Positions 52,616-61,114 of a stretch of DNA of 64,000 nucleotides are shown in pieces. The translations under genes and the position numbers were made by a program. The stretch is from Sphingomonas sp. LR60 (lineage in GTDB: Bacteria; Pseudomonadota; Alphaproteobacteria; Sphingomonadales; Sphingomonadaceae): assembly GCF_036855935.1 (NCBI RefSeq), contig NZ_JASPFK010000001.1, positions 655,501 to 719,500 of the forward strand, read 5' to 3'. A model generated the notes under the pieces. The model worked only from the letters and a program-made list of their open reading frames with translations. It ran no database searches and was not told where the DNA came from. How positions within the stretch are numbered: position 1 is the stretch's first letter; the number at the start of each line of letters is the position of its first letter.

Positions 52616-54517
52616 TCAGCCCGTGAACGCTCCGATTTCGGCGACCGTCAGGTTGCCCGCCGGGATCGCCGGTGCCTCGAAGCGTAGCCGCAGGTAGCGG
52701 GCCTGCCGGACTGCGAACGGCACGCGCTGGGTGGCGAGCGCGTAGGCGATGTTGGCGAACTCGCCGGTCGCCGCGGGCACCCAGTTCTTGCCGTCGGCGC
52801 TCGTCTCCACATCATAGCCGCGCGGCGGCGCAGTATCCTTGGCGATGGTGCGCGATGGAGTGAGGCTGAAGCCGGCGAGTGGCAGGACGCGGCCGAGGTC
52901 GATCGTCACGCTCGCGGGATTGGCCGCCGTCGGTGACGGCACCGTCCAGCGCGTCTGCGCGTCGCCGTCGATCAGTTTCTCCGCGCCGGGTCCGCTGGCG
53001 GTGACGATCGACCAACCCTGCCGCGGGATGATCGTCGGATCGGATACCTTGGGTGGCGCGACGGGGACGGGCTGGACCTGGCGGAACAGCGAAATCTCGC
53101 TGATCGCGGGGCAGGCGGGGGCATCGAGTATGCGCAGCCGCAGCCGGCGCGCCGAGGACGGTTGCGGCAGGCGCACGATCCGCTGCGCGCTGATGCACTC
53201 ATGCTCGGCAACCGTCCGCCATTGCCCGGCTTCCTCAAGGTCTATCGCGAACTTCGTCACGCGGACGCCGAGCGGGAGGTATTCGCGCAGCCGGATCACG
53301 TCGAACGTCCGGCCGGGTGGCAGGTCGAGCGTCAGCGTCGGCGTTGTGTCGCCATCGGGCGTCGACCAATAGGTGTCGCGGCGCCCGTCGAGCACCCGCG
53401 ACGCGGCGAAGGCGCGGCCGCGCTCGGCACTGGCATGTGCGACCGCGCCCTGGGCCAGATTGCGGGCATAGGTCTGCGCCTGCGCGTCGCCGAAGCTCTT
53501 GAGCACCGCGGCGTCGTGATCGGCGACACGGCCGCGGCGATCGGGCGGGATGTTGAGGTGCATGTTGGTGCCGCGTCCGACCGATTCGTCGAAATAGCGC
53601 AGCAGGCGGGCGGGGCTCTTTACCTTGGCGTCCTCGTCGGCGTGGTAGAACCAGCCGGGACGGATCGAAGTGTTGGTCTCCGCCGGCCACCACACAGGCG
53701 CGCCGCGCACGCCGGAATTGCCCTCCGACTGGACGTAGGGATGCGCGGGCATCGTCGGCCAGCACGGGTCGCCGGCAATACCGTCTTCGTTGCCGACCCA
53801 GCGAATGTCCGCGCCATACGGGTCGAAGGTGCAGGCCATCGGCTGATGCTGGTGCACCAGCGCGATGATCGACGGCCAGTTATAGTATTTCGGCGCATCG
53901 ATCTTCCGCGTCTCGCGGGCGCCGCCGTAATAACCGTCGCCGCCGTTCGCGCCATCGAACCAGAATTCGAACAGCTCGCCATAGCGCGTGCAGAGTTGGA
54001 CGACCTGCTTGCGATAGTAATCGATATACGCGGGACGCCCATATTCGGCGTGGTTGCGGTCCCAGGGTGACAGATACAGGCCGAAGGCGAGCCCGGCGCG
54101 GCGCGTCGCCTTTTCCATCTCGCCGACGATATCACCCTTGCCGCCTTTATACGGGCTGTTGCGGATGCAATGCTCGGTCAGCAGCGTCGGCCACAGGCAG
54201 AAGCCGTCGTGGTGCTTGGCGGTGAGAATGATGCCGCGCATCCCGCCCGCCTTGGCCGCGGCGACGATCTGGTCGGCGTCGAAGTCGGTCGGGTTGAAGA
54301 GCTTCGGGCTCTCGTCGCCGTATCCCCATTCGCGATCGGTGAAGGTGTTGATCGAGAAATGGATGAACGCGTATTGCTCGCGCATGTGCCACGCGGCCTG
54401 CCGCTTGGAGGGCGTCGCGCCCCATGGCTTCGGCGCGCCGGTGCCCTGTGCGAAGGCGGGGAGCGCGGTGGTCGCGGCTCCGGCGGCGATCAGCGCGCGG
54501 CGGGTGAGGTCGGTCAT
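52616..54517 (-). CDS. Alpha-L-fucosidase, GH29, with C-terminal F5/8-type domains
   Basis: Exported alpha-fucosidase of 633 residues. The twin-arginine signal MTDLTRRALIAAGAATTALPAFAQG is visible. The GH29 barrel has WGYGDESPKLFNPTDFDADQIVAAAKAGGMRGIILTAKHHDGFCLWP and the nucleophile Asp188 in LFEFWFDGANGG. The C-terminal third holds one or two galactose-binding/F5-8C type folds (ASRVLDGRRDTYWSTP and EKLIDGDAQTRWTVPS). It is the last gene of the leftward glycosidase set. Family GH29 removes alpha-1,2/1,3/1,4/1,6-linked fucose; linkage is not readable here. Confidence 0.93.
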   Translation of the reverse strand: MTDLTRRALIAAGAATTALPAFAQGTGAPKPWGATPSKRQAAWHMREQYAFIHFSINTFTDREWGYGDESPKLFNPTDFDADQIVAAAKAGGMRGIILTAKHHDGFCLWPTLLTEHCIRNSPYKGGKGDIVGEMEKATRRAGLAFGLYLSPWDRNHAEYGRPAYIDYYRKQVVQLCTRYGELFEFWFDGANGGDGYYGGARETRKIDAPKYYNWPSIIALVHQHQPMACTFDPYGADIRWVGNEDGIAGDPCWPTMPAHPYVQSEGNSGVRGAPVWWPAETNTSIRPGWFYHADEDAKVKSPARLLRYFDESVGRGTNMHLNIPPDRRGRVADHDAAVLKSFGDAQAQTYARNLAQGAVAHASAERGRAFAASRVLDGRRDTYWSTPDGDTTPTLTLDLPPGRTFDVIRLREYLPLGVRVTKFAIDLEEAGQWRTVAEHECISAQRIVRLPQPSSARRLRLRILDAPACPAISEISLFRQVQPVPVAPPKVSDPTIIPRQGWSIVTASGPGAEKLIDGDAQTRWTVPSPTAANPASVTIDLGRVLPLAGFSLTPSRTIAKDTAPPRGYDVETSADGKNWVPAATGEFANIAYALATQRVPFAVRQARYLRLRFEAPAIPAGNLTVAEIGAFTG

Positions 54518-54580
54518 CGGGGGCTCCTGACGAAAACGAAAGCACTGAATTGTTTAAAAAATCCGGCCCATTACCTCAGC

Positions 54581-54694
54581 CATTCGCCTCGAGTAGCCGT
54601 CGAGCTCGTCGAGACGGCCTATCGAGAGGACGCCGCATGGGACCACCTCTCGATACGGGCTCTCGACAGGCTCGATCCCTACTCGAGGCGAACG
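54581..54694. repeat. Large imperfect inverted repeat between GH92 and GH29 genes
   Basis: Left part 54581-54629 and right part 54645-54694 are imperfect complements: CGCCTCGAGTAGCCGTCGAG on the left and CTCGATCCCTACTCGAGGCG on the right, with CTATCGAGAGG facing CCTCTCGATACG in the middle. It is an extragenic palindrome inside the operon and may reduce read-through to the GH29 gene. Confidence 0.75.
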
Positions 54695-54724
54695 GCGTGG
54701 GTGAATGGCGACGGCCCATGTCCA

Positions 54725-57037
54725 TCACGCCGGCGTGCGCCCGAACGACGGCGGGCGATCCGGCATGTCACGTCCGAACGCCGGGTTCGGCGTCGCGCTC
54801 GTCGTGAAGCGCAATGTGCCGCCATTCACCAGATCGGCGTGCGCGATCCAGCTCTTCGTCCACGGGCGGCCGTTCCACGTCACTGCGGTGACATAGGGTG
54901 TGGCGGCGGTGTTGCCCGGCGCCTCGACCACCAGCCGCTTGCCGCCGGGCAGCGCCAGCGTCGCGCGCTCGAACAGCGGCGAGCCGAATACGTATACCGC
55001 CTCGACCGGATCGACCGGGTAGAAGCCGAGCGAAGACATCACGAACCAGGCGCTCATCTGCCCGCAATCGTCGTTGCCGATCACGCCGTTCGGATCGTTC
55101 TTGTACATCTCGGTGAGTAGCCGTCGCACCATCCGCTGCGTCTTCCACGGCGCGCCGACATAGGCATAGAGATAGGCGACATGCTGGTCGGGCTCGTTGC
55201 CGTGCGCATATTGGCCGACCAGCCCGCTGATATCGGGCGGCGCGTTCTTCGGCAGCGTCGACGGCGCGGTGAACAGCGTGTCGAGCTTCGCCTCGAACTT
55301 GGCGTCGCCGCCGATGTGCGCGATCAGGCCATAGACGTCGTGCTGGTTGAGGAACGTCGCCTGCCAGCCGTTCGCCTCCGTATAATCGCGCCACCACGGC
55401 TTGGGCATGTGCCCGAGCTGGATCGGGTCATAGTCCTTCCACCACGAACCATCCGCGAAGCGCGGGCGTGCGAAGCCGATCGACGCGTCGATGACGTTGC
55501 GCCAATTGCCCGAGCGCTTGAGCAGCCGGGCCGCTTCCGCCTCGGCACCAGCGACGCGCGCGATCCTGGACGACGCCCAATCGTCATAGGCATATTCCTG
55601 CGTGCGGCTGACGCTTTCGAACCATTTGTCCGCCGGGACATAGCCCTTGGCGTCGTACAGGTCGCGGCCCTTGCTGTTGTCGAGATCGGGCGCGCTGAAA
55701 TCGAAGGAGCGCTTGGCGATCGCGGGCCACGCCGCCGCGTAATTGGCGGGGATGCCCTTGGCGTGCGACTCGGCGAGCACCGACACGCCATGCCAGCCGA
55801 TCATCGTGCCGGTCTCGACACCCTGCAACGGCCAGACCAATGGGCCGTACGGGCTTTGCTGCGTCTGCCGGATCAGGTCGTCGACGAGCGACTTGACGCG
55901 ATCCGGCGCGACAATCGTCAGCAGCGGGTGGAGCGCGCGATACGTATCCCACAGCGAATAGGTCGAATACGCGCGCTGGCCGGCGGGCACATTGTGCACC
56001 TGCCGGTCGAGCCCGACGTACCGGCCGTCGACATCCGAGAAGAGCGTCGGCGCGACCATCGTGTGATAGAGCGCGCTCGCCATGATCGTGCGCTGGTCGG
56101 CGGTGCCGCCTTCGACGGTGATCGCGCCCAGCGCCTCGGCCCAGCGGCGCGCGGCGGCGCGACGGATGCCGTCGAAGTCGCCGCGGGTCGCCTCGGCCTT
56201 GAGGTTCGCGCGCGCGCCCGCGACGTCGACCGCCGAGATACCGCAGCGGATCACGATCGGCGCCGCGCCGGCATCGTCGTAGAACAGCACCGCCTTGACG
56301 CGCTTCGCCGATACGGACGTCGCCCCCTTCGGCTGTTCGACGTCGTCGTCGCCGTAGAAAGCGACACGATCGGGCTTGCGCGAGAGCTGCATCGCGAAAT
56401 GGATGCGCCGGCCCTTGGACCAGCGATGGACGCGACGGCTGCCGGTCAGCGTGCCGTCGGCGTCGAGCGTGAGGCTGCCGTCGTCGATCAGCGGTCCGCT
56501 GTCCCATTTGTCGAGGATCATGTGCGCCATGTCGATCAGGATGTGACCGGCGCCCGTGGGGAAAGTGTAGCGGTGCCAGCCGGTCCGCTCGGTCACGGTC
56601 AGCTCGGCGCGGACGCCGCTTTCCAGGGCGACACGGTAATAGCCCGGCTCGGCATGTTCGTCCGAGTAACGCTGGCGATACCCCTGGTCGGGCGTCTCGA
56701 TCGGACCGGGCTGGAGCTGCACGGGGCCGCGCGTCGGCACGACCAGCACGTCGAGCATGTCGCCGATCCCGGTGCCCGACAGATGCGTGTGGCTGAACCC
56801 CATGATCGAGCCGTCGCCGTGGTGATAGCCGGAGCAGGTGTCCCAGCGCGCCACATCGGTGTCGGGGGACAGCTGCACCATGCCGAAGGGCAGGGTCGCG
56901 CCGGGATAGGTATGGCCGTCGCCACCGGTGCCGACGAACAAATTGGGCGCGGCGCGGCGCGGGGCGGCGGCGAAGCTGGGGAGCGGCGCGATCGCGGCGG
57001 TGGCGGTGGTCGCGAGCAAGGCGCGGCGGGTGAGCAT
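54725..57037 (-). CDS. Alpha-mannosidase, GH92
   Basis: Exported calcium-dependent exo-alpha-mannosidase of 770 residues. The N-terminus MLTRRALLATTATAAIA is a twin-arginine signal. The galactose-mutarotase-like N-domain has NLFVGTGGDGHTYPGATLPFGMVQLSPD and GYHHGDGSIMGFSHTHLSGTG; the barrel has YSLWDTYRALHPLLTI, GYVPADKWFESVSRTQEYAYDDW, GNEPDQHVAYLYAYVGAP and NGVIGNDDCGQMSAWFVMSSLGFYPVDP, which are family hallmarks. Start at ATG 57037 overlaps the GH125 stop by one base. GH92 enzymes trim alpha-mannose from N-glycans. Confidence 0.95.
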   Translation of the reverse strand: MLTRRALLATTATAAIAPLPSFAAAPRRAAPNLFVGTGGDGHTYPGATLPFGMVQLSPDTDVARWDTCSGYHHGDGSIMGFSHTHLSGTGIGDMLDVLVVPTRGPVQLQPGPIETPDQGYRQRYSDEHAEPGYYRVALESGVRAELTVTERTGWHRYTFPTGAGHILIDMAHMILDKWDSGPLIDDGSLTLDADGTLTGSRRVHRWSKGRRIHFAMQLSRKPDRVAFYGDDDVEQPKGATSVSAKRVKAVLFYDDAGAAPIVIRCGISAVDVAGARANLKAEATRGDFDGIRRAAARRWAEALGAITVEGGTADQRTIMASALYHTMVAPTLFSDVDGRYVGLDRQVHNVPAGQRAYSTYSLWDTYRALHPLLTIVAPDRVKSLVDDLIRQTQQSPYGPLVWPLQGVETGTMIGWHGVSVLAESHAKGIPANYAAAWPAIAKRSFDFSAPDLDNSKGRDLYDAKGYVPADKWFESVSRTQEYAYDDWASSRIARVAGAEAEAARLLKRSGNWRNVIDASIGFARPRFADGSWWKDYDPIQLGHMPKPWWRDYTEANGWQATFLNQHDVYGLIAHIGGDAKFEAKLDTLFTAPSTLPKNAPPDISGLVGQYAHGNEPDQHVAYLYAYVGAPWKTQRMVRRLLTEMYKNDPNGVIGNDDCGQMSAWFVMSSLGFYPVDPVEAVYVFGSPLFERATLALPGGKRLVVEAPGNTAATPYVTAVTWNGRPWTKSWIAHADLVNGGTLRFTTSATPNPAFGRDMPDRPPSFGRTPA

Positions 57038-58461
57038 TACAGGGCTTCCTTGAGGATCGCAGGGTTCGTGCGCGCGAGCCGCACGATCAGTTCGCCGAAC
57101 AGGCCGTTCGCCCAGGCGAACCAGTGGCGCGTCCATTTGGCCGGGTCGTTCATGTCGAAGGTCTCGTGCATGAAGCCTGTGCCCGCATCGGTGTCACGCA
57201 AGGTCTTCAGACAGGTGCGGATCGTGGCCGCATCGGTGGTGGAGAGCGCGCGGACGATCAGCGACATCGGCCAGATCTGACCCAAGCCGACGTGCGGTCC
57301 GCCGATCCCTTCACCCGCCGTGCCGCGGAAGAAATAGGGGTTGGCCTCGCTCCACGCCGCCGCCTCGGTACGCCGCCACAAGGCGTCGTCGGGCGCGACG
57401 CAGCCGAGATAGCCGAGGCCGGACAGCGAGGGCACGTTGGCGTCGTCCATGAACATGGCGTTCCCGAAGCCGTCGACCTCGTACGCCCACACCTCGCGGC
57501 CGTCGCGCAGCCGCATCGTGCCCCATTGCTTCAGCGCGGCCTCGACCTCGGCGGCGAGCGCGGTGGCGTCGGCGGCGAGCGCATCGTCATGCGCGGCTTC
57601 ACTGGCGACGCGCGCCATCTCGCGCAGCGCGGTGACCGCGAACAGGTTCGACGGGATCAGGAACGGATATTGGCAGGCGTCGTCCGACGGGCGGAAGCCG
57701 GAGACGATCAAACCCACCGGACGGATCGGATTGCCCCAACCTTCCAGCGGCATCATCTCGGTATTGCGGTTAGAGGTGCGCAGGAAGCTGTACGGACCGC
57801 GCCCGTCCTTGCGTTGCTGTTCGCGGAAGGTGCGGACGCTCGCGCGCGCGGCCTCGGCCCAGGTCGTGTCGAACGGGCGCGGGTCGCGCGTCGCCTGCCA
57901 GTAACCGTGCGCGAGCCGCATCGGATAGCAGAGCGAGTCGATCTCCCACTTCCGCTCGGCGACGCCGGGCTTCATCTCGGTCTGGTCCTTGAGCGACCAT
58001 TCGAGATCGGTCTTGGCCGCCGGATCCTGCATGAAGGCGTTCGCATAGGGGTCGATCAGTATCGACCGCGCCTGTCGCGCAATCAGCCCGCGGAACAGCT
58101 CGCCGAGCTTCGGGTCGTCCTTGACGAGGTGCAGGTAGGGCGTGACCTGCGCCGAACTGTCACGCAGCCATAGCGCATTGATGTCCCCGGTAATGACGAA
58201 GGCGTCGGGGCGTCCGTCGATGGTGCCCATCTTGACGGTGGTGTCGAGCGTGTTCGGATAGCAATTGCCGAACATCCAGCGCAGCTTCGGGTCGGCAATC
58301 TGCTTCGACACGCGCGCGAGTTCGCGCTCGACCGCGGGCGAGGTGAAGCGGCGGTCGGCGAGCGCAGGGCGCTTGCTGGCAACGTCCGGCTTGGCGGCGA
58401 AGGCGGGCGTCGCGGCGAGCGCGGCGCTGCCGGCGAGGAAGTGGCGGCGGGTGGGGGTCAT
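57037..58461 (-). CDS. Exo-alpha-1,6-mannosidase, GH125
   Basis: Exported metal-independent alpha-mannosidase of 474 residues. MTPTRRHFLAGSAALAATPAFA is a twin-arginine signal. The (alpha/alpha)6 barrel has FGNCYPNTLDTTV, TGDINALWLRDSSAQVTPYLH, WEIDSLCYPMRLAHGYW, SGFRPSDDACQYPFLIPSNLFAV and ETFDMNDPAKWTRHWFAWANGLFGELI, all typical of GH125, which cleaves alpha-1,6 mannose. It is coupled to GH92 by TAATG and follows GH3 across 130 bases. Confidence 0.95.
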   Translation of the reverse strand: MTPTRRHFLAGSAALAATPAFAAKPDVASKRPALADRRFTSPAVERELARVSKQIADPKLRWMFGNCYPNTLDTTVKMGTIDGRPDAFVITGDINALWLRDSSAQVTPYLHLVKDDPKLGELFRGLIARQARSILIDPYANAFMQDPAAKTDLEWSLKDQTEMKPGVAERKWEIDSLCYPMRLAHGYWQATRDPRPFDTTWAEAARASVRTFREQQRKDGRGPYSFLRTSNRNTEMMPLEGWGNPIRPVGLIVSGFRPSDDACQYPFLIPSNLFAVTALREMARVASEAAHDDALAADATALAAEVEAALKQWGTMRLRDGREVWAYEVDGFGNAMFMDDANVPSLSGLGYLGCVAPDDALWRRTEAAAWSEANPYFFRGTAGEGIGGPHVGLGQIWPMSLIVRALSTTDAATIRTCLKTLRDTDAGTGFMHETFDMNDPAKWTRHWFAWANGLFGELIVRLARTNPAILKEAL

Positions 58462-58591
58462 GCGGGTATACTCCGTGTCCCGGCGCAGGCCGGGACTCAG
58501 TTGCGGAACAAGTGTGACGACGTGCTGCCTTCCATCGCGAAGGGCGTCCCAACTGGGCCCCGGCCTTCGCCGGGGTACAGGGTGCGGGCGA
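58462..58591. repeat. Repeat-bearing gap between GH3 and GH125 genes
   Basis: The 130-base spacer contains a copy (58537-58576) of the 40-base element found after comEC at 3368-3407, plus a small palindrome gtcccggcgcaggccgggac at about 58480-58497. No gene is present. A separate promoter for GH125 is possible. Confidence 0.6.
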
Positions 58592-61114
58592 TCACTTCGG
58601 TAGATCCACGTCGGTTCCGGTCACCGCGAAGTCGGTCCAGGTTCCCGCGGCACTTCCCGGCTGGCCACCGCCGACCCACAGGCGATAGCCACCGGGCACG
58701 ATGTGCCGCCGCCCGTCGCGCTCGACGATGCTCATCATCCGCGGGTCGATCGTGAAGCGCGCGGTGGCGGCCTTGCCGGCGCGGAGCGGAATGCGCTGGA
58801 AGCCGACCAGCTGTCGTTGCAGCACCGGCGTCGTGAAGCCGCCACTTCCGACCTTGGGCGGCACCAGATACGCTTGCACCACTTCCTCGCCGTCGCGTCG
58901 TCCGCTGTTGGTGACGCGCGCGGTGACGGTCAGCGGCTGCCCGGCGGCGACGCTGGCTGCGCCCGCAACCCGGTCATAGCCGAAGCTCGTATACGACAGC
59001 CCGTGCCCGAAGCCCCAGAGCGGCGTGCCGGTGAAGTAGCGATAGGTGCGCTCCTTCATCCCGTAATCGACGAAGGCGGGCAGGTCGGTGGTCGCCTTGT
59101 AGAAGGTCACCGGCAGCCGTCCCGACGGGTTGGTCGCACCCGTCAGCACGTCGGCGAGCGCGGTGCCGCCCGCTTCGCCCGGATACCAGAGCGCGAGCAC
59201 CGCATCGGCCATTGCCGGATCGACCGCCACCGCGCTGCCGCTCGCCAGCACCAGAACAATCGGCTTCCCGGTCGCCTTCAGCGCGGTCAGCAGGCGTTGT
59301 TGCGCGAAAGGAAGCGCGATGTCGCTGCGGTCGCCGCCGATGAAGCCGGGCACCTGCACCTGCAGCGCCTCGCCCTCCAGGTCAGGGGAAAGGCCACCGA
59401 CCATCACGACGACGTCGGACGCCTGCGCCGCCTTGACCGCTTCGGCGACCAGCGGCTCTTCGGGTGGGAGCCACAACAGGCGGAACGTCTCGTCCTGGCT
59501 GCTGTGATCGAGCGTCAGGTCGAACGGCTGCGGCTGGCCGTCGCTGTCCCAAGCGATCTCGACCCGGCCCTTGGCGACTGCGCCCTGATGAAGCACGCGC
59601 CCGCCGACCGACAGCGTCGCGGTGTCGTGCGTGCTGCAATTCTTCCAGCATTGCGCCTGATCGAGCATTAGCCGGTACGCGCCCGGTCCTGGCGGGGTCA
59701 GCGTGCCGGTCCAGCGCGCGACATAGCCCTGCACCGGCAAGCCGGGGGCCGGGGGGACACGCGTCAGGTCGAGGTCGATATGGCGCTCGGCACGCTTCAG
59801 TACCTCGCGCCCTCCGACGCTGTAGCTGGCGGTCAGGTTCCTGAGCGCCGTCTCCGGCAGCACCACCGGCGCGCCATCGGCAAGCACCGAGCCCTGCGCA
59901 TAGGCGACATTCGCAAATCGCTGACGCAAGCCGGCCAGCGGGGTGACCGGCTGGACCGCGGTGCCGTGGTAATTGCCCTGCAGCACGCCGAGATCGTCGG
60001 CGTTCGCACCGATCACCGCCAATTTGGTGCCCGGCGCGAGCGGTAGCCGCTGGCCACTGTTCTGAAGCAGGACGATCGCCTTGCGCGCCGCGTCCAGCGC
60101 CAGCGCGCGGTTGCCGGCCGTGTTGATCGCATCCGGCTTGATGTTCGCCCACGGGCTGGTCGCGCCGAACGCGATCCCCAACCGGCGACGCGCGTCGAGC
60201 GAGCGGTGGAGTGCGGTGTCGACCTCCGCCGTGCTGACCAATCCGCGCTGCACCGCTTGCGGAATCGCCGAATAGGTGTTGCCGCAATTCAGGTCGTTGC
60301 CACCCTTTACCGCCGCCGCGGCAGCCGCCGCCGCGTCGAGCCGGTAATGGTGGAACATGTGGATGTTCGCGACCGCATCGCAGTCCGAGACGGTGAAGCC
60401 GGTGAACCCCCAGTCGCGGCGCACGCGATCGTTGAGCAGCGTGCCCGACGCGCACGCCGGCGTGCCGTGGATCGAATTGTACGCGCACATCAGCGACTGC
60501 GCCTTGCCCTCGGTCACCGCCATGCGGAACGCGGGGAGATAGGTCGCCTCAAGATCCTGCGGGCTGGGATCGACGTCGAAGCCGTCGCGTCCGGCCTCGG
60601 GCCCGCTGTGCACCGCGAGATGCTTGGGCGTCGCGATCACCTTGGGATGGAGCGGGTCCGGGCCTTGCAGGCCGGTGACGAACGCGACGCCCAGCTTGCC
60701 GGTGAGATACGGGTCCTCGCCATAGGTTTCCTGCCCGCGGCCCCAGCGCGGATCGCGGAAGATGTTGATGTTGGGCGACCAGATCGTCAGCCCTTCGTAG
60801 ATGCGGCGGTTCGCGCCGACCGGCTGCGCGTTGAACTTCGCGCGCGCCTCGGTGGCGACCACATCGCCGATCTTGTGGACCAAGGCGGTGTCCCACGTCG
60901 CCGCCATGCCGATCGCCTGCGGGAAGACGGTGGCATGGCCGTTGCGCGCGAGGCCGTGCAGCCCCTCGTTCCACCAGTCATAGGCGGGTAGCCCGGCCTT
61001 GGCGTCGGCGGGCGCGGTGCTTTGCAGCTGCGCGGCTTTCTCCTCGATCGTCATCGTCGCGATCGTCGTCGCGACCGGGTCGGCGGCGGCGCTTGCCAAC
61101 AGCAGCCAGATCAT
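58592..61114 (-). CDS. Exported beta-glycosidase GH3, likely beta-xylosidase/beta-glucosidase type, with PA14-like insertion
   Basis: An 840-residue GH3 enzyme with a short Sec signal. The N-terminal barrel has NEGLHGLARNGHATVFPQAIGMAATWD, SPNINIFRDPRWGRGQETYGEDPYLTG and VIATPKHLAVHSGPE; the nucleophile Asp244 is in FTVSDCDAV. Then a sandwich domain (VLLQNSGQRLPL), a PA14-like insert (about 435-545, with YVARWTGTL and YRLMLDQAQCWKNCSTHD), and a fibronectin-type end. The pattern is that of bacterial GH3 xylosidase/glucosidases. A role in removing beta-xylose from plant N-glycans is inferred. It overlaps the GH2 stop by four bases (ATGA). Confidence 0.92.
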   Translation of the reverse strand: MIWLLLASAAADPVATTIATMTIEEKAAQLQSTAPADAKAGLPAYDWWNEGLHGLARNGHATVFPQAIGMAATWDTALVHKIGDVVATEARAKFNAQPVGANRRIYEGLTIWSPNINIFRDPRWGRGQETYGEDPYLTGKLGVAFVTGLQGPDPLHPKVIATPKHLAVHSGPEAGRDGFDVDPSPQDLEATYLPAFRMAVTEGKAQSLMCAYNSIHGTPACASGTLLNDRVRRDWGFTGFTVSDCDAVANIHMFHHYRLDAAAAAAAAVKGGNDLNCGNTYSAIPQAVQRGLVSTAEVDTALHRSLDARRRLGIAFGATSPWANIKPDAINTAGNRALALDAARKAIVLLQNSGQRLPLAPGTKLAVIGANADDLGVLQGNYHGTAVQPVTPLAGLRQRFANVAYAQGSVLADGAPVVLPETALRNLTASYSVGGREVLKRAERHIDLDLTRVPPAPGLPVQGYVARWTGTLTPPGPGAYRLMLDQAQCWKNCSTHDTATLSVGGRVLHQGAVAKGRVEIAWDSDGQPQPFDLTLDHSSQDETFRLLWLPPEEPLVAEAVKAAQASDVVVMVGGLSPDLEGEALQVQVPGFIGGDRSDIALPFAQQRLLTALKATGKPIVLVLASGSAVAVDPAMADAVLALWYPGEAGGTALADVLTGATNPSGRLPVTFYKATTDLPAFVDYGMKERTYRYFTGTPLWGFGHGLSYTSFGYDRVAGAASVAAGQPLTVTARVTNSGRRDGEEVVQAYLVPPKVGSGGFTTPVLQRQLVGFQRIPLRAGKAATARFTIDPRMMSIVERDGRRHIVPGGYRLWVGGGQPGSAAGTWTDFAVTGTDVDLPK

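Noticed and set aside
55181-57280. 699-codon plus-strand open frame opposite GH92
   Set aside because: Antisense to a well-supported GH92 gene with signal peptide and motifs; no recognisable protein features.
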